DNA of 42,162 bases. It comes from Cerasibacillus sp036516575 (GTDB taxonomy: Bacteria > Bacillota > Bacilli > Bacillales > Amphibacillaceae). The translations under genes were made by a program, and so were the position numbers. A model generated the notes under the pieces. It did no database searches and was not told the DNA's origin. It was given only the letters and a program-made list of their open reading frames with translations. Positions 16,718 through 25,094 of the stretch are shown piece after piece. Positions within the stretch are counted from its first letter, which is position 1, and every line of letters begins with the position of its first letter. Location: assembly GCF_036516575.1 (NCBI RefSeq), contig NZ_DATBTY010000081.1, forward strand, positions 1-42,162. The letters run 5' to 3'.

Positions 16718-16871
16718 TATTTACACCACCTATTTTCGCTTCTCTCATTAGTATAACGAATTTAATCCCTCTTAGTAAATAAACTTCATCTATTTCTATG
16801 AACTTCATACATATATACATACAAAAAGGGAGAATTTACTTTTAAAATTTTTCAAAAAACACCTTGACAAA

Positions 16872-16901
16872 CTGACAAAATATCTAGAAAATAGACATAA
16901 T
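16872..16901 (+). promoter_or_regulatory. Probable promoter of the alanine symporter gene
   Basis: CTGACA (16872-16877), 18-bp spacer, CATAAT (16896-16901), each one mismatch from consensus. A TTGACA at 16864-16869 lacks a well-placed -10. Confidence 0.55.
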
Positions 16902-16933
16902 AAATCTATTATATAACAGAGAGGGCGAGTAAG

Positions 16934-18304
16934 ATGAAATTGGACGACTTTATTAAAAGTGTGAGTGATTTTGTTTGGGGACCAATTACACTTGCACTAA
17001 TCATTGGTACGGGACTCTTCTTAACTCTTCGGCTTGGTTTTCTACAATTTAGATCATTACCGTATGCTTTAAAGCTTGCTTTTAGTCCTAGTAAGCAAGA
17101 TAACAAATCGAAGGGTGATATTACACATTACCAAGCATTAACGACAGCTATGGCTGCTACAATTGGTACCGGAAATATCGTTGGTGTAGCAACAGCTGTC
17201 GCACTTGGTGGACCTGGTGCGATTCTTTGGATGTGGATCTCCGCATTAGTTGGTATGGCAACAAAATATGCCGAAGCCCTGCTTGCTGTTAAATATCGCG
17301 TCGTCAATAAAAAAGGCGAAATGTCTGGTGGACCAATGTACTACTTGGAACGTGGTTTAAAATCCAAATGGCTTGGGGTACTTTTTGCGATATTCGCATC
17401 AATTGCCGCATTCGGGATTGGAAATATGGTACAATCCAATTCTGTTTCCGAAGCTGTCTCCCGTTCTTTCAATATACCTGAATGGGTAACAGGAGTTACA
17501 TTGACTGTCTTAGCTGGACTGGTCATTCTTGGTGGGATTAAATCTATCGGGAAAGTGACTGCTTTCTTCGTGCCAATCATGGCCATTATCTATGTTGCCG
17601 GTGGACTTGTTATAATGGTTATGAATATCGATGTCGTTCCTGGCGTCATCAAACTTATTTTTACTGATGCGTTTACCGGCCAAGCCATTGGTGGAGGTAT
17701 ATTAGGAACCGTTATTCGCTACGGGGTAGCACGTGGTGTGTTCTCTAATGAAGCTGGGCTTGGTTCAGCTCCTATTGCTGCTGCTGCTGCAAAAACGGAT
17801 TATCCTGGAAGACAAGCACTCGTATCCATGACGCAAGTATTTATTGATACCATTATTGTTTGTTCTATAACAGGAATTACAATTGTTATGTCTGGACTAG
17901 CTAGGACAGGTCCAAAAGGCGGCGATTTAACAGCCGCTGCGTTTTCACACTACTTAGGTGATGTAGGTGGACTGATCGTTACAATAGGAATCGTATTATT
18001 CGCTTTTTCAACGTTAATTGGTTGGTCTTATTACGGTGAAAAAAGCTTCTCATACCTATTCGGTGATAAAGCTGTACCGTACTATCGTGTTGTTTTTGTT
18101 GTAGCAATTATGTATGGTGCTGTACAGAAATTGGAGCTAGTATGGAATATTTCTGATATTATGAACGCATTAATGGCCTTCCCTAACTTAATCGGTTTAC
18201 TCGGATTGTCTGGAGTTGTCGTCCATGAAACGAATAAATTTTTGAAAATATCCAGTAAAGAAAGAGCTGCTGAAAAGAAGGCAAAAAAGGCAAATGCTGC
18301 TTAG
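16934..18304 (+). CDS. Na+(H+):alanine/glycine symporter (AGCS family)
   Basis: 456-aa plasma-membrane carrier that takes up alanine, glycine or glutamine with Na+ or H+. Family signatures are clear: HYQALTTAMAATIGTGNIVGVA, GGPGAILWMWISALVGMATKYAE and GVARGVFSNEAGLGSAPIAAAAA (quoted in parts). About ten to eleven hydrophobic segments, with a lysine-rich C-terminal tail (KERAAEKKAKKANAA). GAGGGCGAG precedes the ATG. Monocistronic, with a strong terminator at 18362-18404. Substrate choice among alanine, glycine and glutamine cannot be read. Confidence 0.88.
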   Translation: MKLDDFIKSVSDFVWGPITLALIIGTGLFLTLRLGFLQFRSLPYALKLAFSPSKQDNKSKGDITHYQALTTAMAATIGTGNIVGVATAVALGGPGAILWMWISALVGMATKYAEALLAVKYRVVNKKGEMSGGPMYYLERGLKSKWLGVLFAIFASIAAFGIGNMVQSNSVSEAVSRSFNIPEWVTGVTLTVLAGLVILGGIKSIGKVTAFFVPIMAIIYVAGGLVIMVMNIDVVPGVIKLIFTDAFTGQAIGGGILGTVIRYGVARGVFSNEAGLGSAPIAAAAAKTDYPGRQALVSMTQVFIDTIIVCSITGITIVMSGLARTGPKGGDLTAAAFSHYLGDVGGLIVTIGIVLFAFSTLIGWSYYGEKSFSYLFGDKAVPYYRVVFVVAIMYGAVQKLELVWNISDIMNALMAFPNLIGLLGLSGVVVHETNKFLKISSKERAAEKKAKKANAA

Positions 18305-18357
18305 GTGAAAATGAATCATTTAAGTATTTTCTAATATAGGTTTGAAAAGTTCCCTAA

Positions 18358-18729
18358 ACTAAAAGTAAGCGAAGAAACAGGAATCTGTTTTCTTCGCTTA
18401 CTTTATATTTTCCAGAGACTGTTTTCGTAAACATTGTTGTTTTATTCGGGACTAATATATTAAGATTCAGACGTAAAGTAGACGGACTAAAGTTAGTAAG
18501 TTATGAACATACCCCTTCAGAACACGAAGAACAGATATTAGGATGCTACTTTAACAAGTCGACTCCCCCTAAAGAGCCGATTTGTTATGCACTTCTCAAC
18601 ATTAGGGAACCGATAAAAGTCAATAAGATAAAAAATAAGAACGTCCATAAGTCACAAAGACTTATTAGACAGCTCCCTGTAAATAGTTTTTATAAAGTGA
18701 TAGGATCGATACATTGTTCATCATTATGA
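18358..18729 (+). other. Long open frame without a start codon (possible relic)
   Basis: The frame starting at 18358 has no stop until the TGA at 18727-18729 (123 sense codons) but no usable ATG, GTG or TTG near its beginning. The translated part from about 18421 includes VDGLKLVSYEHTPSEHEEQI and PPKEPICYALLNIREP, which read like real protein. The first 60 nt fall in the terminator above. Hairpin ATAAGTC/GACTTAT lies at 18647-18665. It may be a decayed gene or the end of an old mobile element; I do not recognise it. Nothing else is seen in 18405-18689. Confidence 0.3.
18362..18404 (+). terminator. Terminator of the AGCS symporter gene
   Basis: Very long stem: AAAGTAAGCGAAGAAACAG pairs with CTGTTTTCTTCGCTTACTTT, with one bulged base and a GAAT loop. 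It belongs to the same AAGCGRAGAAAA stem group as three other terminators here. Confidence 0.9.
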
Positions 18730-19358
18730 CTTGCTTTATTAACATAAGTTGACACATCATAAGCCTTCATTGGATCGACCTCAATTTGATCCAACCATTG
18801 TTTTGCTTCGTTCGGATCAAAGACCTGTGGTTTAATCCATTCATCTTCCATATCTTTAGGTAAAATAATTGGCATACGGTGATGAATATCCTTCATAAAT
18901 GCGTTTGCGTCTTTCATTAACATCGTACAAGTAAAACGCTTCTCATTACCACGTTCCCATTTATCCCATAATCCAGCAAATGCGAATAGTTGTCGATCTT
19001 TCAATTGAATACGCTTTGGCTGTTTAACGTTTCCAGTTGTTTGCCACTCATAAAAACTATCCGCGATAATTAAGCAACGTTTTTTAGCTACTAATGATTT
19101 AAAACTTGGTTTAACATGTGCTGTTTCACTACGTGCATTAATCATTTTATAACCAATTTTTTCATCTTTAGCCCATGATGGAACAAGCCCCCACTGTAAA
19201 TAACCGGCTCGTTTTTCTTTTCCATCATGAATAATCGCTAAAACATTTTGTCCTGGTGCGATATTATAGCTTGGTTGATAATTTGGAATCGCATGTTCTA
19301 GGTCGAATGCAGCTAATATATCAACTTCATCCGCTAATAAAGTAAAACGTCCACACAT
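18690..19358 (-). CDS. SRAP-domain protein (HMCES/YedK family abasic-site protein)
   Basis: 222 aa. The SRAP family forms a covalent thiazolidine crosslink to abasic sites in single-stranded DNA through Cys2, after Met removal. All active-site elements are visible: MCGRF at the N-terminus, N74 in MINARSE, E104 in DSFYEW and H160 in HHRMPIIL. Length is normal for bacterial members. GGGGTG precedes the ATG. An extended -10 promoter sits in the tail of hisC (19398-19403), so it can be expressed apart from the his operon, although no terminator separates them. Confidence 0.92.
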   Translation of the reverse strand: MCGRFTLLADEVDILAAFDLEHAIPNYQPSYNIAPGQNVLAIIHDGKEKRAGYLQWGLVPSWAKDEKIGYKMINARSETAHVKPSFKSLVAKKRCLIIADSFYEWQTTGNVKQPKRIQLKDRQLFAFAGLWDKWERGNEKRFTCTMLMKDANAFMKDIHHRMPIILPKDMEDEWIKPQVFDPNEAKQWLDQIEVDPMKAYDVSTYVNKASHNDEQCIDPITL

Positions 19359-19397
19359 GATTTTTCACCCCGTCCCTTAGGCGCTATCTTACTCCTG

Positions 19398-19403
19398 ATT
19401 ATA
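19398..19403 (-). promoter_or_regulatory. Extended -10 promoter before the SRAP gene
   Basis: Minus-strand ATGCTATAAT contains TGN-TATAAT (19403-19398). A poor TTGTCA lies 19 bp upstream. It is placed between the hisC stop and the SRAP start. Confidence 0.5.
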
Positions 19404-19409
19404 GCATGT

Positions 19410-20486
19410 TTACCCTAATCGATGACAAGATTTAATAACTTGATCCAAACGTTTAAAAAACTGCTCCATTTCTTTATCTGTACCAATTGTAATCCGTAAA
19501 TATTGACTGATTGTTGGCTGGTTAAAATAGCGGACGAGAACTTGCCGTTGTTTTAATTGTGCATATAATTGTCTAGCTGAAACTTTAGGATGAGTCACAA
19601 AAATAAAGTTTGTTTCAGATGGAAGCACCTGAAAACCGTAAGCCTTCATTTTTTCACTTACCCATGTTCGCGTTTGAATGATTTTTTTAATGTTATCTTT
19701 AGTTGTCAACGAGTCAAAAAATGAAGCAGTCGCTCCTGCAATCGCTAATCGATCTAAAGTATATGAATTTATCGAATCCTTAATTTGAATTAATGCTTGG
19801 ATTAAGTCTTCATTTCCAAGAGCATAACCGACTCTCAATCCAGCTAAAGAACGCGATTTCGATGTCGTTTGGACAATGAGTAGATTCGAATATTCATTAA
19901 TTAGTGAAACAGCCGATTTAGTTGAAAAATCAACATAGGCTTCGTCTACAATGACGACACGTGTCGGATTCTGTTCTAATATTTTTCTAATTTCTTCTAT
20001 GCGGATTGCCATGCTTGTTGGTGCATTCGGATTCGGAAAAATAACGCCACCTTCCGAATGAAAAAAACGTTCAATATCCAAGCTTAAATCAGCTTGCATT
20101 GGGATCGGTTCATATGGTATAGCAAAAAGTTGAGCATAGACAGGATAGAAACTATAAGTAATTTCAGGAAAACGAATCGTTTCACCAGGTTCAAAGAATG
20201 CCATAAAGGAAAATGCAAGTACTTCATCTGAACCATTTCCGATAAACACTTGGTCTTTCGTTAAATCATATGTTTTACCGATTAGTTCTCGTAATTGTTC
20301 GGGATCTGGACTTGGGTATCGACGTAAATCTGTATTAGCAGCTTCTGTAATCGCCCGAATGACAGCTTGAGATGGTGGATATGGGTTTTCATTTGTATTT
20401 AGTTTTAACACATATTTCTCATTCATCTGCTCCCCGGGTACGTAAGGAGTTGCACGTTTAGCCATTGAGCTCCAATATGTCTGCAT
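19410..20486 (-). CDS. hisC: Histidinol-phosphate aminotransferase HisC
   Basis: PLP enzyme that converts imidazole-acetol phosphate and glutamate to histidinol phosphate and 2-oxoglutarate. Fold type I motifs: LNTNENPYPPS near residue 30, FIGNGSDEVL at 81-90, PNPNAPTSMA at 151-160, DEAYVDF at 181-187 and the PLP lysine K210 in TTSKSRSLAGLR. I start it at the ATG at 20486 (358 aa), which has GAGAGGG 8 nt upstream; the frame stays open to 20510 inside the previous gene. It is the last gene of the operon, 4 nt after hisF-hisIE. B. subtilis instead keeps hisC in the trp cluster. Confidence 0.92.
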   Translation of the reverse strand: MQTYWSSMAKRATPYVPGEQMNEKYVLKLNTNENPYPPSQAVIRAITEAANTDLRRYPSPDPEQLRELIGKTYDLTKDQVFIGNGSDEVLAFSFMAFFEPGETIRFPEITYSFYPVYAQLFAIPYEPIPMQADLSLDIERFFHSEGGVIFPNPNAPTSMAIRIEEIRKILEQNPTRVVIVDEAYVDFSTKSAVSLINEYSNLLIVQTTSKSRSLAGLRVGYALGNEDLIQALIQIKDSINSYTLDRLAIAGATASFFDSLTTKDNIKKIIQTRTWVSEKMKAYGFQVLPSETNFIFVTHPKVSARQLYAQLKQRQVLVRYFNQPTISQYLRITIGTDKEMEQFFKRLDQVIKSCHRLG

Positions 20487-20490
20487 CGCT

Positions 20491-21843
20491 CTATCCCTCT
20501 CTTTTAACATGTCTTTTCTTTAATTCCTGTTTAATATCTTTGACATCAATATCTAAGTACGTCATTAAGACAAGCATATGGTAAACTAAATCAGCTATTT
20601 CCCAAATGACTTCCTGCTTATTACGGTTTTTTGCCCCTATGATGACTTCACTTGATTCTTCACCGATTTTCTTTAACATTTTATCTAAGCCTTCACGAAA
20701 CAAATAGGCTGTATAAGAATCACTATCTAGATTGTTTTGGCGTTCTTTAATCGTTTCAACAAGCTGAGAGAGAACCTCTTCCTTCTTCAATTCCTCTGAA
20801 CCTTGAATAAGTGATTTAAAAAAACATGATTCTTCTCCTGTATGGCAAGCAGGACCAAGCCGTTTAACTTGCAACAGAATCGCGTCACCATCACAATCAT
20901 ATTGAATCCCACGAACAACTTGTTTATTTCCTGATGTCGCACCTTTATGCCACAATTCTTGACGTGAACGACTAAAAAACCACGCTTCTTTCGTTTCAAT
21001 TGCCTTTCTAAGGGCAGCTTCATTCATATAGGCAAGCATTAAAACATCTTTCGTATCGACATCTTGAACAATCGCTGGAAGAAGTCCGTCTTCTGGGAAA
21101 TTAATACCCGCTAAAAATAACTTTAAATCTGTTATATTTATGTCGTCATAATGAAACACTGATGCTGCAAGAGCTCCTGAAATACCACGTTCAAAAACCT
21201 CTTTGAAATGCTTCATCTCTCCTGCCCCGCCACTTGCGATAACTGGAATATCAACAGCTTTAGCAATCATCTCGGTCAGTTCTATTTCATAACCATTTCT
21301 AACCCCATCTTCATCCATACAATTTACGACGATTTCTCCAGCTCCACGCTTCTCGCCCTCTCTGGCCCAATCAACAGCCATTAATTCAGTTTCTGCCAAC
21401 CCCCCATCCGTAAATATTTTCCACTCCCTTTTACCGACCTTTTTTGCATCGAATGATAAAACAATCCGTTCATTACCAAAGCGACTCGCTGCCTCTGTTA
21501 TGAGGTCTGGATGTTTGACTGCTGCACTATTAATTGATACTTTATCTGCGCCTGCTTGGAGAACCGCCTCAATATCTTTTACTGTACGAATCCCACCACC
21601 GACTGTAAGTGGAATCGTAATAGCTGATCGCACTTGTTTCACAATATCTAGAAAAATACCTCGCTTTTCAGTCGTTGCTGTAATATCATAAAATACGAGT
21701 TCATCTGCACCTTGTCGTTCATATTTTCGAGCAAGTTCAACAGGGTCGGCAATATCTTTTAAACTTTTAAACTTCTTTCCTTTCACAACTCTACCGTGAT
21801 CAACATCTAGACAAGGAATAATTCGTTTTGTCTTTGTTTCCAT
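20491..21843 (-). CDS. hisF-hisIE: HisF-HisI-HisE fusion: IGP synthase cyclase plus PRA-CH/PRA-PH
   Basis: One 450-residue protein joining three activities. Residues 1-245 are HisF, a TIM barrel that closes the imidazole ring using ammonia: catalytic D13 (PCLDV) and D132 (FDAKK), VGGGIR, and ASGGAGEM. The residues that gate the ammonia tunnel in HisF (R7, E48, K101, E170) are all present. Residues 247-345 are HisI, PRA-cyclohydrolase (DGLLPAIVQD, DCDGD 316-320, PACHTGEESC with C333 and C340). Residues 350-450 are HisE, PRA-ATP pyrophosphohydrolase (GEESSEVIIGAKN). HisI starts without a linker at the end of the barrel. The start is the ATG at 21843, 8 nt after GGAGGT and just after the hisA stop; the frame extends to 21921 only by running into hisA. 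Where HisF proteins usually read LLTSMDxDG this one has VVNCMDEDG. No hisH accompanies it. Confidence 0.92.
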   Translation of the reverse strand: METKTKRIIPCLDVDHGRVVKGKKFKSLKDIADPVELARKYERQGADELVFYDITATTEKRGIFLDIVKQVRSAITIPLTVGGGIRTVKDIEAVLQAGADKVSINSAAVKHPDLITEAASRFGNERIVLSFDAKKVGKREWKIFTDGGLAETELMAVDWAREGEKRGAGEIVVNCMDEDGVRNGYEIELTEMIAKAVDIPVIASGGAGEMKHFKEVFERGISGALAASVFHYDDINITDLKLFLAGINFPEDGLLPAIVQDVDTKDVLMLAYMNEAALRKAIETKEAWFFSRSRQELWHKGATSGNKQVVRGIQYDCDGDAILLQVKRLGPACHTGEESCFFKSLIQGSEELKKEEVLSQLVETIKERQNNLDSDSYTAYLFREGLDKMLKKIGEESSEVIIGAKNRNKQEVIWEIADLVYHMLVLMTYLDIDVKDIKQELKKRHVKREG

Positions 21844-21844
21844 G

Positions 21845-22555
21845 TTAGACGACCTCCAATAATGATTCCAATGTGACTGTTCCATCATACAAAGCTTTAC
21901 CGACAATTGCTCCATATACATTCAGCTGCTTTAATTGTTCAATATCTTTAGGTGTAGATACGCCACCAGAAGCAATCACTTGCAAATCCGTTTGTTCGGT
22001 GATTTGTTTTAATTCGTCAAAATTTGGTCCTTGAAGCATCCCATCTTTTGCTATATCTGTATAAACGATTGTTTTTACACCCATTTTTTGTAACCGATGA
22101 CCGAGTTTTATTGCTTTAACATCACTTGTTTCTTCCCACCCCTCTGTTGCAACATAACCGTTTTTAGCATCAATTGATACGACGATTTTGTCGCCATAAT
22201 AATCAATAGCCTTCTTTAAAAAGATTGGGTCTGTAATTGCCGCTGTTCCGATAATAACACGTGTTACACCGGCTTTAAGGTACATCTCGATGCGTTCCAG
22301 AGAGCGTATGCCTCCACCGACTTGAATGGGAATTTGCACCGATTGAGCTATTTTTTTAATATATTCCTTGTTTTTCACTTCATTCGTTCGGGCTGCATCA
22401 AGATCAACGACATGTAAATACGGCGCTCCTTTTTCTTCCCAATACTCAGCCATCTGAACAGGTGAATCGCTATAAATTGTTTGTTGATTATATTGGCCTT
22501 GTTGTAAACGAACACAACGTCCATCTAACAAATCAATAGCTGGAATTAGAATCAT
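21845..22555 (-). CDS. hisA: ProFAR isomerase HisA
   Basis: TIM-barrel isomerase converting ProFAR to PRFAR, the substrate of HisF. Catalytic aspartates appear in IPAIDLLDGRCVRL and YTDIAKDGMLQGPN; the phosphate sites are VGGGIRS and ASGGVST. 236 aa from the ATG at 22555, which follows AAGGAG; an upstream TTG at 22561 touches the ribosome site. Its stop is one base from the next start. Between it and hisB there are only 25 nt, where B. subtilis has hisH. Confidence 0.93.
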   Translation of the reverse strand: MILIPAIDLLDGRCVRLQQGQYNQQTIYSDSPVQMAEYWEEKGAPYLHVVDLDAARTNEVKNKEYIKKIAQSVQIPIQVGGGIRSLERIEMYLKAGVTRVIIGTAAITDPIFLKKAIDYYGDKIVVSIDAKNGYVATEGWEETSDVKAIKLGHRLQKMGVKTIVYTDIAKDGMLQGPNFDELKQITEQTDLQVIASGGVSTPKDIEQLKQLNVYGAIVGKALYDGTVTLESLLEVV

Positions 22556-22580
22556 GTTCAACCTCTCCTTGTTAAGAAAA

Positions 22581-23168
22581 TTACAATGTTCCTTTTGTCG
22601 ACGGTATACCAGTTACACGTGAGTCTATTTCAGTTGCATAACGAAGACAGCGCCCGACTCCTTTAAAAATTGCTTCTACGATATGGTGACTATTTTTCCC
22701 ATAAGGGACTTGAATGTGTAAAGTAATCCCTGCATGGTTAACAAATCCACGAAAAAATTCCTCCACTAACTCCGTATCAAATGTACCGATTTTTTCCTTC
22801 AAGCCATCAACTTGAAACACAAGATATGGCCGACCACTAATATCGACTGAAACGTGAGCAATCGCCTCATCCATCGGTGTTGAAACAGTTGCATATCTCG
22901 TAATACCACTCATATCTCCCAATGCTTCGCGAAACGCACGCCCTAAAACAATCCCAACATCTTCTACTGTATGGTGATTATCAACATGTAAATCACCTTG
23001 ACACGTCACATCAAGATTAAATAATCCATGTCGTGTAAAAGCATCAAGCATATGATTAAAGAAGCCAACACCTGTATCAAGTTTCGATTTCCCTATTCCA
23101 TCAATCATTAATTCAAGATTAACCACTGTTTCATTCGTTTTCCGTGACTGTATACTTTTTCTTACCAT
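22581..23168 (-). CDS. hisB: Imidazoleglycerol-phosphate dehydratase HisB
   Basis: Mn-dependent dehydratase (IGPD) making imidazole-acetol phosphate. Metal motifs DNHHTVEDVG and NSHHIVEAIFK are intact, as are GVGFFNHMLD and EEFFRGFVNHA. 195 aa, monofunctional; the histidinol phosphatase is a separate gene at 26427. The ATG at 23168 follows AGGGGG and overlaps the 3' end of hisD by 38 nt. Confidence 0.94.
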   Translation of the reverse strand: MVRKSIQSRKTNETVVNLELMIDGIGKSKLDTGVGFFNHMLDAFTRHGLFNLDVTCQGDLHVDNHHTVEDVGIVLGRAFREALGDMSGITRYATVSTPMDEAIAHVSVDISGRPYLVFQVDGLKEKIGTFDTELVEEFFRGFVNHAGITLHIQVPYGKNSHHIVEAIFKGVGRCLRYATEIDSRVTGIPSTKGTL

Positions 23169-24441
23169 TTTCTTTCCCCCTCACCTGTATCGACCGTGCA
23201 TGAGCCGTCAGCCCCTCAGCTTTGGCAAGTGTCGTAATCGAATCGATGCTTTTATTAAGTGCTGCTTCTGAATAATAGATGACACTTGATTTTTTTATAA
23301 AGTCATAGACACCGAGTGGTGATGAAAAGACAGCCGTCCCACTAGTCGGCAGCGTGTGGTTCGGTCCAGCATAATAATCACCAAGTGCTTCCGGTGAGTA
23401 ATTCCCAAGAAAAATAGCACCTGCATGCTTGACTAACGAGAGTCTTTCCAGCGGATTTTTAATCATCAGTTGTAAATGTTCTGGCGCGATTTTATTCACT
23501 AATTGGAAGGCCTCTTTCAAAGATTCGACAACAATAACACGCCCGTTTTTCTCTAGCGACTCATTGATAATTGCTTTCCGCTCTAATAATTCGAGTTGTT
23601 TTTGTATTTCTTTTTGAACTGACAACGCTAAATGTTTACTAGGCGTGATACAGATGGCGGTTGCGTCTTCATCATGTTCCGCTTGCGCTAACAAATCCGC
23701 TGCGATATATTGAGGTGGCGCTGACTCATCTGCAACAATAACGACTTCACTTGGACCAGCAATCATATCAATCGCAACATCGCCATATACCCATTTCTTC
23801 GCACGAGCGACATAACGATTACCTGGTCCAACAATTTTATTTACTTTCTGAATCGTTTCAGTGCCATAAGCAAGAGCAGCAATGGCTTGTGCACCGCCGA
23901 TTTTGTAAATATTATCTACGCCAGCCATATCAGCAGCAACAAGAACCTCTGGACGAATATGTCCCGCTTCATCTGGTGGTGTGACCATTGTAATCTGGTC
24001 AACTCCAGCAATTTTTGCTGGAAGAACATTCATTAAAACAGTCGATGGATAAGCCGCTTTACCACCTGGAATATAAACACCGACAGATTCAAGTGGCGTT
24101 ACCTTTTGTCCGAGTAATGTCCCACTTTCACTTTCCGTAAACCATGATTTTTCTAGTTGGTTCTCATGAAAAGCAATGATTTGCTGTTTAGCCGCGTTTA
24201 AAGCATTCATAAATTTCGTCGTGACTTTTTGCTTTGCTAACGTCTTTTCTGTTTCTGTTACAGTGATTGTCTGTAAATCAATTCCATCAAATTGCCGTGT
24301 ATAATTTAAGAGAGCAATATCTCCATCCCGTCTAACTGTTCGTAGAATGTTTAATACTGTATCATCCAATTGCTGGTCATCATCTTCATATCTGGCAGTA
24401 GCATTCTCTTTTTTAAATTCCGATAATGTGATGATTTTCAT
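23131..24441 (-). CDS. hisD: Histidinol dehydrogenase HisD
   Basis: Zn- and NAD-dependent enzyme that oxidises L-histidinol twice to histidine. It shows VYIPGGKAAYPSTVLMN, GGAQAIAALAYGTETI, AGPSEVVIVADE, LLAQAEHDEDA and KIAPEHLQL, which hold the catalytic Glu/His and zinc ligands. 436 aa, the normal length. Overlaps hisG by 4 nt and hisB by 38 nt. Confidence 0.95.
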   Translation of the reverse strand: MKIITLSEFKKENATARYEDDDQQLDDTVLNILRTVRRDGDIALLNYTRQFDGIDLQTITVTETEKTLAKQKVTTKFMNALNAAKQQIIAFHENQLEKSWFTESESGTLLGQKVTPLESVGVYIPGGKAAYPSTVLMNVLPAKIAGVDQITMVTPPDEAGHIRPEVLVAADMAGVDNIYKIGGAQAIAALAYGTETIQKVNKIVGPGNRYVARAKKWVYGDVAIDMIAGPSEVVIVADESAPPQYIAADLLAQAEHDEDATAICITPSKHLALSVQKEIQKQLELLERKAIINESLEKNGRVIVVESLKEAFQLVNKIAPEHLQLMIKNPLERLSLVKHAGAIFLGNYSPEALGDYYAGPNHTLPTSGTAVFSSPLGVYDFIKKSSVIYYSEAALNKSIDSITTLAKAEGLTAHARSIQVRGKENGKKKYTVTENE

Positions 24442-25073
24442 AGTTTCACCTCAAGAGCAGTTTTGATTTGTTCAATGAATGGTGTAATCAGATCATGTTT
24501 TATAGCAAAACTCGCTTTATTAACAATTAAACGTGTGCTTATAGGTTCAATTTCATCAATGATGACTAAGCCGTTTTCTCTTAAAGTACGTCCAGTTTCT
24601 ACAATATCAACGATGGCATCTGATAGTCCGATTAACGGTGCTAGTTCAACAGAACCGTTTAATTTAATTGTTTCAACGGTCATATCTTTTTCCAAAAAAT
24701 ACTTCTCTGCAATGATTGGATATTTTGATGCAATGGTCAGTTGAGCCGATGTGGCAAGTGGCCTTTCCTTTAAACCAGCAACAACCATCTTACATTTGCC
24801 AAACTTTAAGTCTAATAACTCATAAAAGTCTCCTTCTGAATCTAAAATATTATCTTTACCAACAATGCCTAAATCGGCTGCCCCTTGTTCAACATAGGTT
24901 GGTACGTCAACCGCTTTAACAAAGAGCATTTTAATTCGTTTCTCCTGATCATAGAAAATAAGTTTCCGACTCTTTTCATGGAAATCATTGAAACGAATTC
25001 CCGCTTCTTCTAAAAGCATAATAGAATCAGTCGCTGTTCGGCCTTTAGCCAGTGCAATTGTAAGCATCATCAT
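24438..25073 (-). CDS. hisG: ATP phosphoribosyltransferase, short form HisG
   Basis: First step of histidine synthesis (ATP + PRPP). 211 aa with no C-terminal ACT-like regulatory domain, so it is the HisGs form that needs HisZ as partner; hisZ is the gene just upstream. IALAKGRTATDS, GAADLGIVGKDNI and the PRPP-binding segment DAIVDIVETGRTLRENGL are visible. Three consecutive ATGs (25073, 25070, 25067) follow AAGGAGG; spacing favours the second or third. Confidence 0.94.
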   Translation of the reverse strand: MMMLTIALAKGRTATDSIMLLEEAGIRFNDFHEKSRKLIFYDQEKRIKMLFVKAVDVPTYVEQGAADLGIVGKDNILDSEGDFYELLDLKFGKCKMVVAGLKERPLATSAQLTIASKYPIIAEKYFLEKDMTVETIKLNGSVELAPLIGLSDAIVDIVETGRTLRENGLVIIDEIEPISTRLIVNKASFAIKHDLITPFIEQIKTALEVKL

Positions 25074-25094
25074 GCGTCCTCCTTCTATTATTTT

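Noticed and set aside
18405..18690. Insertion sequence with terminal inverted repeats
   Set aside because: GAGACTGTTTTCGTAA and GGGAGCTGTCTAATAA are only loosely similar, and no transposase motif is visible.
21844..21921. N-terminal extension of the HisF fusion (to 476 aa)
   Set aside because: The extension overlaps hisA and is not HisF-like; GGAGGT correctly spaced at 21852-21857 marks the ATG at 21843.
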